64,000 nt of DNA, from positions 1 through 64,000 of the forward strand of contig NZ_WWJT01000720.1 in assembly GCF_009865385.1 (NCBI RefSeq), written 5' to 3'. Made by a program: the position numbers and the translations under genes. Shown piece by piece: positions 1-8,032 of the stretch (positions are counted from its first letter, which is position 1; every line of letters begins with the position of its first letter). The DNA is from Streptomyces sp. SID486. GTDB taxonomy: Bacteria > Actinomycetota > Actinomycetes > Streptomycetales > Streptomycetaceae. The notes under the pieces are model-generated. The model searched no databases and was not told the origin of the DNA. It saw only the letters and a program-made list of their open reading frames with translations.

Positions 1-115
1 ACGCGCCGGGGGCGTCACGCCCCGCGCGCGTGTCGCCGGCTACGCGCCCGCCCGCCGGGGGCCCAGGCTCCGGCGCACCGGCCGGGTCACGCTCCGCGGC
101 GGACGGTCCGTCCAT
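1..115 (-). CDS. Partial CDS, N-terminus only (possible ABC transporter ATPase)
   Basis: An ATG at 113-115 is preceded on the minus strand by a strong ribosome binding site (GAGGGGGAG, about 5 bases upstream). The frame stays open to the window edge and encodes 38 residues rich in Pro, Gly, Ala and charged residues, with no recognisable domain. It starts 33 bases after the stop of the LolA-like gene, so the two are probably cotranscribed. My recollection that Streptomyces LolA-like genes are often followed by an ABC transporter ATPase with a disordered N-terminus is the only basis for the functional guess. Confidence 0.45.
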   Translation of the reverse strand, partial: MDGPSAAERDPAGAPEPGPPAGGRVAGDTRAGRDAPGA

Positions 116-148
116 CGGCTCCCCCTCGATTCGTTGTACCCGGTCGGG

Positions 149-1348
149 TCACTTCCCCGTGTCGGCCGCCTTCACCAGGGCGTCCTTGGTCACGGCGCCG
201 GCATACACCTTGCCGTCGTCGGTGATCAGGGCGTTGACCAGGCGGGTGGAGAAGACCGTGCCCTTGCCGAACTTCCCGGAGACCGGGTCGCCGAGCGAGC
301 CGAGGAAGCCGCCGAGGTCACCGCCCTGGGAGCCGGAGGGCATGCCGCCCTTCGCATCGGTGTCGAAGGCGGCGACGGACGTCCACCCCTCACCGATGAC
401 GTTCATCCCGTCCAGACCCCCGGCGAGTCCCTCACCGTGCCGGGGGGTGTGCTCCGGCGCCTTCCCCGCCTCCTCGTCCTCGGTGACCTTCGCGCCCTTG
501 GGCGGGGTGAAGTCGAAGGTGGACGCGGCCGGCCGGCCGAAGGAGACCTGGGTGAAGCCCGCGTCGACCACGGCGGCGCCGCCGCTCTTCGGGGTGAGGG
601 TGAACTTCAGCGGCAGGCCCGTCTTCGCGTCCACGGCGATGCTGATCGCACCGACCGTGCTGCCGGCCTGCTTGGGCTGGATCAGCAGCTTGTAGGCGTC
701 GCGTCCGGCGACGTGCGCGGTGCCGTCGACGGTGACGGACGTGGTGTCGTCCACCGCCTTCAGAGCCTCGTCGGCGAAGTCCTTGGGCGTCGCCGACGGC
801 CGGGCCCCGCGGTGCTTGCCGGAGTCGGCCGCGGTGGAGTGGTAGACCTCGTTGGTCTTGCTGTCGTAGCCCCAGACGTCCTTGCCGTCGTGAACGAGGC
901 TGTACTCGGCGCCGCGCTCCAGCAGCGACAGCTTCTGCCGGTCCGGGCCGTCGGCGGCGACGCGCAGGGTGTGCGTGCCGGTCACCAGCTCGGTGAGCTT
1001 GGCCTGCGGGTCGGCGGAGGAGCCGTCGCCGGAGCCCTGGGCCGCCCCGGAGAGCATGCCGTTCTCCAGGCCGCCGAGGTCGGGCAGGCCGAGGTCGGTG
1101 CTGATCTTCACCGTGCCGGACAGCTGCTGCACGTCCGACTTGGCCATCTTCTCGATGAGCTGCTGCGCGGTGATCCTGGGCAGGTCGGGGTCGCCGGAGT
1201 CGGCGAGGGCCGGGACGAGCCCGATCGTGGCCGCCGCCACCCCCACCACCGCGACCGGGACGGCGTACCGGGCGGCCTTGCGCCGGTTGGGGCGCGGATC
1301 CTCGTCCCGCGCGGCGTCCACTGCGTCGTCGGATTCGTACGGTGCCAT
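149..1348 (-). CDS. LolA-like / DUF2092-type membrane-anchored exported protein
   Basis: This 399-residue protein probably sits on the outer face of the membrane. Residues 1-25 are charged and cytoplasmic-looking, about 26-48 form one hydrophobic anchor with no lipobox, and the rest alternates hydrophobic and polar residues in the manner of the LolA/RseB-N beta fold. Features include a start at 'ITAQQLIEKMAKSDVQQLSG' and a late 'FDFTPPKGAKVTEDEEA' segment, which is typical of LolA-like proteins. The start at 1348 is chosen because GGAGGT lies 6-8 bases upstream; an earlier in-frame start would lack one. The family binds lipoproteins or lipids in diderms, but its role in actinobacteria is unknown. 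The partial gene at 1-115 follows 33 bases downstream. Confidence 0.75.
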   Translation of the reverse strand: MAPYESDDAVDAARDEDPRPNRRKAARYAVPVAVVGVAAATIGLVPALADSGDPDLPRITAQQLIEKMAKSDVQQLSGTVKISTDLGLPDLGGLENGMLSGAAQGSGDGSSADPQAKLTELVTGTHTLRVAADGPDRQKLSLLERGAEYSLVHDGKDVWGYDSKTNEVYHSTAADSGKHRGARPSATPKDFADEALKAVDDTTSVTVDGTAHVAGRDAYKLLIQPKQAGSTVGAISIAVDAKTGLPLKFTLTPKSGGAAVVDAGFTQVSFGRPAASTFDFTPPKGAKVTEDEEAGKAPEHTPRHGEGLAGGLDGMNVIGEGWTSVAAFDTDAKGGMPSGSQGGDLGGFLGSLGDPVSGKFGKGTVFSTRLVNALITDDGKVYAGAVTKDALVKAADTGK

Positions 1349-1540
1349 GTGTGCCTTACCTCCGTCGTCGGCGGCGGCTGTCCTCACGCTGGTCCACCTG
1401 AGCCGCCATTCTCACCCGAATCGGTGAGGAGTGGTGATTTCCGTGGTTCCCATATGACCAAATCAGCCGTGAAGAAGCGTCAGCCCTCGGAGGCAACTGC
1501 GAGTACGCCTGCGGTATGACACGCGACGGCGGTGTCTCCC

Positions 1541-1558
1541 CCGACCCGTAGGGGTCGG
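1541..1558. terminator. Short GC hairpin between polyprenyl synthase and LolA-like gene
   Basis: CCGACCC-GTAG-GGGTCGG is a perfect 7-base-pair inverted repeat with a four-base loop. It lies about 200 bases beyond the stop of the polyprenyl synthase, past the tandem array. It could end transcription from that gene or simply be a structured spacer. The rest of 1349-1650 holds no gene that I can support. Confidence 0.35.
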
Positions 1559-1650
1559 CCGGGACGACGCCGCCGTACGGGTGGACGGCCAGTGACCGGT
1601 CCGCGACCCTGGGGAACCCCCCGACCGCCCCCGGCCGGGCCGACCGAGGC

Positions 1651-1756
1651 GGTGCACCGGGTGAGCGCGCGGCAGGGCGCGCGGTGCACCGGGTGAGCGC
1701 GCGGCAGGGCGCGCGGTGGACCGGGTGAGCGCGCGGCAGGGCGCGCGGTGGACCGG
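1651..1756. repeat. 32-bp tandem repeat, about 3.3 copies, at the 3' end of the polyprenyl synthase gene
   Basis: Units start at 1651, 1683, 1715 and 1747 (the last is partial). Each begins GGTG(C/G)ACCGG and contains GCGCGCGGCAGGGCGCGC, which can fold on itself. The array ends two bases before the polyprenyl synthase stop codon. The last sense codons of that gene (GGTGCACCGCGCC on the minus strand) match the start of the unit, so the array looks like an expansion of the gene's 3' end. Confidence 0.85.
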
Positions 1757-1758
1757 GG

Positions 1759-2769
1759 TCAGCCGGCGCGGTGCACCACCGCGTCGCACAGCTCCAGCAG
1801 CGCGGCCTTGGCGTCGCACTCACGCAGCGGGGCCAGCGCGGCTCGTGCCTCCTCCGCGTACCGGACCGTGTCCCGGCGGGCCTGCTCCAGCGCGGGGTGC
1901 GCGCGCAGGGCGGCCAGCGCCTCGGCGTGCCGGGCGTCGTCGCTGAGGTCGGAGGCCAGCAGCTCGCACAGGGCGATGTCCTCGGCCAGCCCGAGCTTGG
2001 AGGCCCGCTCGCGCAGCCGGAGCACCGGCAGCGTCGGGATGCCCTCGCGCAGGTCGGTGCCCGGGGTCTTGCCGGACTCGTGGGAGTCGGAGGCGATGTC
2101 CAGGACGTCGTCGGCGAGCTGGAAGGCGACCCCGAGCCGTTCGCCGTACTGGGTGAGCACGTCGACGACCGTCTCGTCGGCGCCGGACATCATCGCGCCG
2201 AACCGGCACGACACCGCCACCAGGGAGCCCGTCTTGCCGGCGAGCACGTCCAGGTAGTGCTCGACCGGGTCGCGGCCGTCCGAGGGCCCCGCGGTCTCCA
2301 GGATCTGACCGGTGACCAGCCGTTCGAACGCCAGGGCCTGCACCCGGACCGCCTCCGGGCCGAGGTCGGCGAGGATCTGGGAGGCGCGGGCGAAGAGGAA
2401 GTCGCCGGTGAGGACCGCGACGGAGTTGCCCCAGCGGGTGTTGGCGCTGTCCACGCCGCGGCGGACGGCCGCCTCGTCCATGACGTCGTCGTGGTACAGG
2501 GTGGCCAGGTGGGTCAGCTCCACCACCACGGCCGACGGCACGATGCCCGGCGCGTACGGGTCGCCGAACTGCGCCGCGAGCATCACGAGCAGTGGCCGGA
2601 ACCGCTTCCCGCCGGCCCGGACGAGGTGCTGGGCGGCTTCCGTGATGAACGGGACCTCGCTCTTGGTGGCATCGAGCAAGCCTTCCTCGACAGCCGCCAA
2701 TCCGGCCTGGACATCGGCTTCCAGAGCCTGGTCCCGCACGCTCAGCCCGAACGGCCCGACGACGGTCAC
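1759..2769 (-). CDS. Polyprenyl diphosphate synthase (trans-isoprenyl synthase family)
   Basis: This 336-residue protein condenses isopentenyl diphosphate units onto an allylic primer to make a long all-trans polyprenyl diphosphate. Its hallmarks are GGKRFRP (53-59), the first Asp-rich motif HDDVMD (93-98) and the second, ADDVLD (219-224); length is normal for the family. GTG at 2769 follows AGGAG with 7-base spacing. Given the menaquinone genes elsewhere in the window, it is the likely source of the menaquinone side chain, a hepta- to nonaprenyl synthase. Product length cannot be read from the sequence with confidence. Confidence 0.9.
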   Translation of the reverse strand: MTVVGPFGLSVRDQALEADVQAGLAAVEEGLLDATKSEVPFITEAAQHLVRAGGKRFRPLLVMLAAQFGDPYAPGIVPSAVVVELTHLATLYHDDVMDEAAVRRGVDSANTRWGNSVAVLTGDFLFARASQILADLGPEAVRVQALAFERLVTGQILETAGPSDGRDPVEHYLDVLAGKTGSLVAVSCRFGAMMSGADETVVDVLTQYGERLGVAFQLADDVLDIASDSHESGKTPGTDLREGIPTLPVLRLRERASKLGLAEDIALCELLASDLSDDARHAEALAALRAHPALEQARRDTVRYAEEARAALAPLRECDAKAALLELCDAVVHRAG

Positions 2770-3299
2770 GAGGGGTCTCCTGTCTGCTGGTGTCTGCTGG
2801 CGATTACACGGTTTGTCGATAGGTCGCTGCCATCACTCAAGTCAGCGTATCCGGTCCTGTTTCGATCACCGATAGCGCCCACCGGTCCAGCTTGGGCGGT
2901 ATCGGATCACGACCGGCATGGTTTTGATCACACGGTAAGAAGGGACATTTGCTGACTTAACAGTAATCCGGGCACTGTGTCGCGACCTCTCCGCGCCCCT
3001 TTCCCCACACTTCCCCCTCACCGGCACTACGACAACGACGGGAACCGGGCCTCAGGTTCCACCACCAGTCAGACTTCAGGGCTGAATCCCCCTAATCCCC
3101 CATGTCTGATTTAAAGTATTTTGCTATTTCGTGAGTTGGGTCACGCACCCACCCGGACCGACCCGCCCCCCGGGACCCCCGCGACCCCTTGCCCCGTCGG
3201 CGAGTTGAGACTTGGCGAACGCAAAGGATCGAGCACCCCATACGACGTCGATCAAGGTCAAACCGCACGTTGTATGAATTCAGTACTTGTTCCCGGCAT
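2770..3299. other. Divergent intergenic region and start of the riboswitch leader
   Basis: This stretch separates the minus-strand polyprenyl synthase from the plus-strand transglycosylase and must hold both promoters. It is noticeably richer in A+T than its surroundings around 2800-2980 and 3090-3135, as expected for promoter DNA. I could not assign -35/-10 pairs with confidence, and no protein-coding gene is supported. Confidence 0.5.
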
Positions 3300-3495
3300 G
3301 TGCTCTCGCATACGTTCCGGGCCGTCGGGCGGACGCCGAATCCTGCCACCGCCCGCATACCCATCCACGAACTCATTCGTAGGGCAGGAGCGGGGGACCC
3401 AGGTAAGTCGCCGGTCCGGACGGCATATGCCGCACCGGGACGGCTCGGGGTGAAGCCGTGCCTCTTCCAGGGCACGGCCGGGCACCTCCCCGCCC
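3300..3495 (+). promoter_or_regulatory. ydaO/yuaA-type c-di-AMP riboswitch
   Basis: The leader holds the conserved blocks of the ydaO class in order: GCCGAATCCTGCC at 3335-3347, the matching GGCAGGAGCGGGGGACCCA at 3383-3401, and a GGCT-CGGGGTGAAGCC block at 3442-3457, followed by a GTGCC/GGCAC pair and GGGCACCTCC. This class is known in actinobacteria ahead of cell-wall hydrolase genes, where cyclic di-AMP binding turns expression down. The regulated gene starts at 3540. The outer boundaries are approximate; the core is clear. Confidence 0.9.
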
Positions 3496-3539
3496 GAACC
3501 CGACAGCTCACCTCGCAGGCGCCGGAGAGGAACTCCCCC

Positions 3540-4028
3540 ATGTCCGCTGCCGCTCAGCACCTCCGTACCCGGAACAGCCGCCTCGTCCGTGCCCTCGCCG
3601 CCGCCGGTACCGGCGTCGCCGTCCTCGCCCTGCCGCTCGTCGGCGCGGCCGACGCCGTCGCGGCGCCCGCCGCGGCCACCACCGCCGCCACCACCCCCGC
3701 CGGTTACCCGAACAACCTCGACGGCTGGATCCGCGAGTCGCTCGCGATCATGGCCGAGAAGAAGATCCCGGGTACCTACAACGGCATCTACCGCAACGTC
3801 ATCCGGGAGTCCTCGGGCAACCCGTCCGCCATCAACCTCTGGGACTCCAACGCCGCCAAGGGCATCCCGTCCAAGGGGCTCCTCCAGGTCATCGACCCGA
3901 CGTTCAACGCGTACCACGTCGCCGGAACCTCGTTCGACATCTACGACCCGGTCGCGAACATCACCGCCGCCTGCAACTACGCGGCAGCGCGGTACGGCTC
4001 GATCGACAACGTGTTCGGCGCGTACTGA
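3540..4028 (+). CDS. Secreted SLT-type lytic transglycosylase
   Basis: This 163-residue exported enzyme should cleave the glycan strand of peptidoglycan. Residues 1-43 are a long signal peptide (Arg-rich start, hydrophobic AAGTGVAVLALPLVGAA, Ala-rich cleavage region near VAAPAAA). The mature part is a single small SLT fold. Glu90 in 'VIRESSGNPSAIN' is the expected catalytic acid, followed by 'SKGLLQVIDPTFNAY', the conserved substrate-cleft segment. It has no LysM or other wall-binding domain. ATG at 3540 follows GGAGAGGAA. The c-di-AMP riboswitch upstream ties its expression to cell-wall or osmotic state. Confidence 0.9.
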   Translation: MSAAAQHLRTRNSRLVRALAAAGTGVAVLALPLVGAADAVAAPAAATTAATTPAGYPNNLDGWIRESLAIMAEKKIPGTYNGIYRNVIRESSGNPSAINLWDSNAAKGIPSKGLLQVIDPTFNAYHVAGTSFDIYDPVANITAACNYAAARYGSIDNVFGAY

Positions 4029-4064
4029 CGGCCCACGAGGTGACGGGCGGCGCCCGGCCGGTGC

Positions 4065-4093
4065 GCGGCGGCCGGGGCTCGCCGGGCCGCCGC
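4065..4093 (+). terminator. GC-rich hairpin after the transglycosylase gene
   Basis: GCGGCGGCC at 4065-4073 pairs with GGCCGCCGC at 4085-4093 across an 11-base loop, 37 bases after the stop codon. No U-tract follows, which is common for Streptomyces terminators. It lies between convergent genes, so it may act in both directions. Confidence 0.55.
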
Positions 4094-4122
4094 CGAGCGG
4101 TCCGTGGTCCGGCGGCCGGGTC

Positions 4123-4953
4123 CTAGCGCCGGGCCGGTAAGCCGGTCGGGAACAGTCTTTCGAGGACGACGGCGACGCCGTCGTCCTCGTTCGACAAGGT
4201 GACCTCGTCGGCCACCGCCTTGAGTTCGGGATGTGCGTCGGCCATGGCGACACCGTGCCCGGCCCAGTCGAACATCGGGATGTCGTTGGGCATGTCACCG
4301 AAGGCGAGAGCCCGTCCGGCGTCGATCCCGAGCCACTCGGCGGCCAGCGCGAGACCGGTCGCCTTCGTCACCCCGCTCGGCTGGAGCTCGACGGTACCCG
4401 GTCCCGACATGGTGACCGTGGCCAGCGAGCCCACCACCGAGCGCGCCACGGCCGCCAACTCGTCGTCGGACAGCGTGGCATGCCGCAGCAGAACCTTGCT
4501 GATGGGCTCACACCACAGGTCGTCGCGCCTGCCGACCCGTACCGCGGGCAGCGTCGGGTGGGGCATCCGGTAGCCGGGCTCGATGAGCGTGAGCCCGTCC
4601 ACGCCGTCCTGGTCGACCGCCGCGTACACCTGCCCCACCTCCGCCTCGATCTTGCCGAGCGCGGTCTCCGCCAGCTCCCGGTCCAGCCGGACCGACCACA
4701 GCAGCCGGTCCGCCCCGGCGTCGTAGACCTGTGCTCCCTGTCCGCACACCGCCAGCCCCGTGCAGCCCAGGTCCGCGAGCAGGGACCGGACCCGTGGGGC
4801 CGGACGGCCCGTCACCACCAGATGCCGGGCACCGGCCCGCGTCGCACGCGCGAGCGCGGCGAGCGACCGGTCGGAGACGGTGTCGTCGCCGCGCAGCAGC
4901 GTCCCGTCCAGGTCGGTGGCGATCAGTGCATATGCCAGGGGGGTGGGGTCCAT
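4123..4953 (-). CDS. Cof-type HAD-IIB phosphatase
   Basis: This 276-residue cytosolic hydrolase belongs to the haloacid-dehalogenase superfamily, Cof/type IIB. The nucleophile motif DLDGT is at 14-18, with a VVTGRP Thr motif near 45-50 and the C-terminal metal motif GDMPNDIPMF, followed by 'GHGVAMADAHPELKAVAD'. The large middle segment between motifs is the C2B cap. Members dephosphorylate sugar phosphates, pyridoxal phosphate or flavin precursors, and the substrate cannot be inferred here. The ATG at 4953 has no good Shine-Dalgarno sequence, so the transcript may be leaderless. Confidence 0.85.
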   Translation of the reverse strand: MDPTPLAYALIATDLDGTLLRGDDTVSDRSLAALARATRAGARHLVVTGRPAPRVRSLLADLGCTGLAVCGQGAQVYDAGADRLLWSVRLDRELAETALGKIEAEVGQVYAAVDQDGVDGLTLIEPGYRMPHPTLPAVRVGRRDDLWCEPISKVLLRHATLSDDELAAVARSVVGSLATVTMSGPGTVELQPSGVTKATGLALAAEWLGIDAGRALAFGDMPNDIPMFDWAGHGVAMADAHPELKAVADEVTLSNEDDGVAVVLERLFPTGLPARR

Positions 4954-5029
4954 GATCAGAGAATACGGACGCCACCCCCCGCCGACTCATCCGTGGATCA
5001 GCGCACTTACGTGCCGTCCCGGCCGCGGG

Positions 5030-5190
5030 TTCCGCGCGCGGGGGCCCGGTTTTCCGCACGCCGGGGCCCGGTTTCCGCGCGGGGCCGGTTCATCGCGCGG
5101 GGGCCCGGCTCTCCGCGCGCGGGGGCCCAGTTTTCGCACGCCGGGGCCCGGTTCTCTGCGCGGGGCCCGGTTCTCCGCGCGCGGGGGCCC
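5030..5190. repeat. Degenerate GC-rich tandem array, about eight units of 17-22 bp
   Basis: The pattern TTCTCCGCGCGCGGGGGCCC repeats about eight times with small changes. Two unit types alternate, one with CGCGCGGGG and one with CGCACGCCGGGG. The array fills most of the gap between the HAD gene start and the end of the flavin oxidoreductase gene. Six-frame reading gives only repetitive Arg/Gly/Pro peptides, so I treat it as non-coding. Confidence 0.75.
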
Positions 5191-5231
5191 TGTGCGGGAC
5201 GGTCGTGAGGCGGCGGGGGGGCCGGCACGGC

Positions 5232-5284
5232 GGGCATGCTCAGCCGTGGGCCGGGGCCGGGTGGGCATGCTCAGCCGTGGGCCG
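5232..5284. repeat. 22-bp direct repeat spanning the oxidoreductase stop codon
   Basis: A 22-base element starting GGGCATGCTCAGCCGTGG occurs at 5232-5253 and again at 5263-5284, a 31-base period. The second copy contains the stop codon and the last codons of the flavin oxidoreductase. The first copy therefore duplicates the gene's 3' end, stop codon included. Confidence 0.85.
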
Positions 5285-6473
5285 CGGCCAGGTGGGCCGC
5301 CAGGCGCGGGGAGGCGAACTCCGTACCGCAGACGAAGCGCATCACCGGGCCGTACGAGGCCGCCGCCGGCAGGCCGGTGAAGTACAGGCCGGGTTCGGAG
5401 GAGACGTAGCCGGGGCCGAGGCGGGGCGCGCCACGGCTGACCTGGAGCCCGGCGCGCAGTTCGGGACCGAGGAAGTCCAGGGCCGCGACGTCCACGCGGT
5501 AGCCGGTGGCGGCGATGACGTGATCGGCGGTGAGCCGCTCGGTGCCGCCGGCATGGGTGCGTACGGTGAGTACGGGGCTGCCGTCCCGGACCTCGGCGCC
5601 CACCACCCGTTCGACGTCCCGCACCCGCACACCGTTCTCGAAACGCTCGCGCAGCCACCAGGCACCGAGCGGGCCGAGGACCCGGCGGACCAGGTAGTGG
5701 CGGGTGGCCTCGGGCAGGAAGCGGTACGGGTGCGGGTAGTAGGTGAGCGCCCACAGCGACCAGGCACGGCCGAACGGTGACTCCGGACGGAACCTGGGCT
5801 GCTTCCAGGGCGGGGCACCGAAGGCGACCCGGCCGCGCCCGCGCGCGACCACGCGCACGCGTGCGCCCGCCTCCGCCGCGAGCGCGGCGGTCTCCAGCGC
5901 GGACTGCCCGGCGCCGATGACGATCAGTTCCTTCCCGGCGAACCGGCCGAGGTCGTGGTGCTGGGAGCTGTGCGAGACCGGGGCGGCCGGCGCGGGTCCG
6001 TCCGCCGCGGCCGGGGCCAGCTCGGCCGGCAGGTGGGCGAAGCCGGACAGGCCGGTGGCGACGACGACCGCGCGCGCGGTGAACAGTTCACCGGAGTCCA
6101 GCTTGAGTTCGAAGCCGTCGCCCGGGCCGCGGTCGACGGAGACGACCCGCACCTGTTCCAGCCCGGGGACCAGCTTCTCCTGGAACCACTCCCCGTAGGC
6201 GACGAAGGTCTCCACCGGGATGACGTCCTCGTCGGTCACCAGGCGGCGGATCCCGGCCGCGTCGCAGTAGTCGGCGAGCGTGTGACCCGGCTGGGGGCAG
6301 TCGAGGCTGGAGGCGGCGGGAGTGGACTTGAGGAGCATGCCCCCGGGCATGTGGTCACGCCAGCTCACCATGGGGTCGCCGAAGACGCGCACGGGGATGC
6401 CGCGCGCCCGCAGATGGGCGGCGGTGGACAGGCCGAACGGCCCGGCCCCGATGACTGCAACCGGTCGGATCAC
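5271..6473 (-). CDS. FAD/NAD(P)H-dependent oxidoreductase (flavin monooxygenase-like)
   Basis: This 400-residue flavoprotein has an N-terminal FAD Rossmann motif (VAVIGAGPFGLSTAAHLRA) and an internal NADPH Rossmann motif (VIGAGQSALETAALAAEAG). 'HSSQHHDLGRFAGKE' precedes the latter, resembling the monooxygenase fingerprint region, and 'VIAATGYRVDV' marks the second FAD contact. This layout fits N-hydroxylating or class B monooxygenases and lysine/ornithine hydroxylase relatives; the substrate is unknown. GTG at 6473 is chosen because GGGAGGG lies 5 bases upstream and the Rossmann motif begins three residues later. The ATP-grasp gene ends 46 bases upstream on the same strand, so the two probably form one transcript. 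Confidence 0.85.
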   Translation of the reverse strand: MIRPVAVIGAGPFGLSTAAHLRARGIPVRVFGDPMVSWRDHMPGGMLLKSTPAASSLDCPQPGHTLADYCDAAGIRRLVTDEDVIPVETFVAYGEWFQEKLVPGLEQVRVVSVDRGPGDGFELKLDSGELFTARAVVVATGLSGFAHLPAELAPAAADGPAPAAPVSHSSQHHDLGRFAGKELIVIGAGQSALETAALAAEAGARVRVVARGRGRVAFGAPPWKQPRFRPESPFGRAWSLWALTYYPHPYRFLPEATRHYLVRRVLGPLGAWWLRERFENGVRVRDVERVVGAEVRDGSPVLTVRTHAGGTERLTADHVIAATGYRVDVAALDFLGPELRAGLQVSRGAPRLGPGYVSSEPGLYFTGLPAAASYGPVMRFVCGTEFASPRLAAHLAAAHG

Positions 6474-6519
6474 GAAGTCCCTCCCCTGGACGCGGTGCGC
6501 CACGCTGTCGTGGCCTTGC

Positions 6520-7785
6520 CTACTTCGTGGTGGTGCTGCCGCCGCGGCGGCCGGTCCGCCACAGCTGATAGAGGTGCTTCGCGCCCGGGCGCACGAAGCG
6601 GGCGAGCATCGTGAGGAACGGCAGCGGGTCGTCACCCGCGTACCAGGCCAGTTCCGTCCCGCTCGCCCTGGCCGGTGCGTGCGGCGTCGTGTAGCCGCTG
6701 CGGCGGTAGGCGAGGAGGGCGGGCAGGTCGATGTTCTCCACGACGTAGCGGTGTCCGGCGCGCTGTTCCCCCTCCGGTACAGGGCGGCCGGTCAGGTGCA
6801 GGTGCATCGCGCGGACGACGTCCACGCCCGACTCGTTCTCGAAGAGCCGGAACTGGGCGCCCACGCGCGGGTTGAAGTCGAGGAGCTTGTACTGCCCGTC
6901 GCGCCGGTCGAAGCGCAGGTCGAGGTCGATGATGCCGCTGAAGCCGATCCGCTTGACGAAGCGTGCGGCGAGGTCGGCGAGTTCCGGGTTGTCGACGACG
7001 TAGGCGTGCGCCGTCATGCCGGCGTGCGGCGGCCAGGAGCGCACCTTGACACCGGTGAACATCGCCAGGGGACCGGAGTCCTGGTCGAAGCAGGCGTGCA
7101 CGATCCAGTCCTCCGCCTCCTCGCGCGGCAGGTACTCCTGCAGGATCACGCCGGGCTCCTCACCCCAGTCACGGGCCAGGGCGAGCAGTCCCGCGCGCGT
7201 GCCGATCCGGGTGGTGCCGTTCACGGCGGGCCGCCGGCGCCGGACGAACGCCTCACGGTTCTTGGCCACCACCGGGAAACGGGCCGTGCCGGCGAAGTCG
7301 ACGATCTCGTCGTACGACCTCGGGAACGCGGCCGCCGGGCTCGCGATGCCGTGTTCCGCGCACAGTTCGTGCAGCCCCTGCTTGCTGGCCAGGCGGCGGG
7401 GCAGCCCGGGGTCCACGCGCGGGAAGAGAAAGGGGCCGGCCAGGTCGTCCTGGTGCTCGGCGATCAGGACGGCGGCCTCCTCGTCGGTCGGGATCAGCAC
7501 GGCCGGGCGGCCGATCCGGCGGCCGATGCGCAGCAGTCCCTCGACCAGGCGGCCCGGGTCCTCCGCGCCGGTCGTCGGCCACACGAACGCCTTCTTCAGA
7601 TAGCGCGAGGACGCCGCGGGCGTGTAGGCGTCCTCGGTGATGGCGTACATGGGCACGCCCACACGGCCCAGGCTGCGGATCGCGCCGACTCCTCCGTGGT
7701 GCAGCGGGTAGTGACCGAACTTGACGATCAGTCCCGGCACCTCACGGTCGGCGCGCACGGGCAAGCTGACGGCGTTCTTGGCCAC
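6520..7785 (-). CDS. ATP-grasp carboxylate-amine ligase-like protein
   Basis: This 421-residue protein has the ATP-grasp layout: an N-terminal domain opening with 'LIVKFGHYPLHHGGVGAIRS', a central ATP-binding part with 'FPVVAKNREAF' and 'EPGVILQEYLPREEAEDW', and the metal-binding end 'YKLLDFNPRVGAQFRLF'. Such enzymes activate a carboxylate as acyl phosphate and join it to an amine; the overall form recalls D-aspartate ligase-like proteins. GTG at 7785 follows GGGGGGAC at about 4 bases. The flavin oxidoreductase lies immediately downstream, which suggests a two-step modification of a small molecule. No peptide precursor gene was found beside it. Confidence 0.82.
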   Translation of the reverse strand: MAKNAVSLPVRADREVPGLIVKFGHYPLHHGGVGAIRSLGRVGVPMYAITEDAYTPAASSRYLKKAFVWPTTGAEDPGRLVEGLLRIGRRIGRPAVLIPTDEEAAVLIAEHQDDLAGPFLFPRVDPGLPRRLASKQGLHELCAEHGIASPAAAFPRSYDEIVDFAGTARFPVVAKNREAFVRRRRPAVNGTTRIGTRAGLLALARDWGEEPGVILQEYLPREEAEDWIVHACFDQDSGPLAMFTGVKVRSWPPHAGMTAHAYVVDNPELADLAARFVKRIGFSGIIDLDLRFDRRDGQYKLLDFNPRVGAQFRLFENESGVDVVRAMHLHLTGRPVPEGEQRAGHRYVVENIDLPALLAYRRSGYTTPHAPARASGTELAWYAGDDPLPFLTMLARFVRPGAKHLYQLWRTGRRGGSTTTK

Positions 7786-8032
7786 GGGTCCCCCCACGTG
7801 TCCCCCCAATGGAACGGCCCCACCCCGTCCGTGTCCCAAAGGACGCTAAGCCGGAATTGCCGCCTCCCACAAGGCTTATCCGGACATTACGAACTCTTTA
7901 GACACTGTGCGAGCAACCATTCGAGCGCGTCGTGAAGCACTGCCCAAGACACGCACGACGGCCGTAACGTGTGGCGCGACCACATGGAACGGATCGCCAT
8001 GCACGGCCCGGATGAGAGTGAGGCAGTACCCC

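Noticed and set aside
134..1519. Long plus-strand frame over the LolA-like gene
   Set aside because: It is the antisense of a gene with a good ribosome site and clear domain character; its protein is Arg/Gly/Val-rich with no motif, as typical for shadow frames in GC-rich DNA.
5030..5190. Repeat array considered as CRISPR
   Set aside because: Units of 17-22 bases run directly into each other without unique spacers and no cas genes are present.
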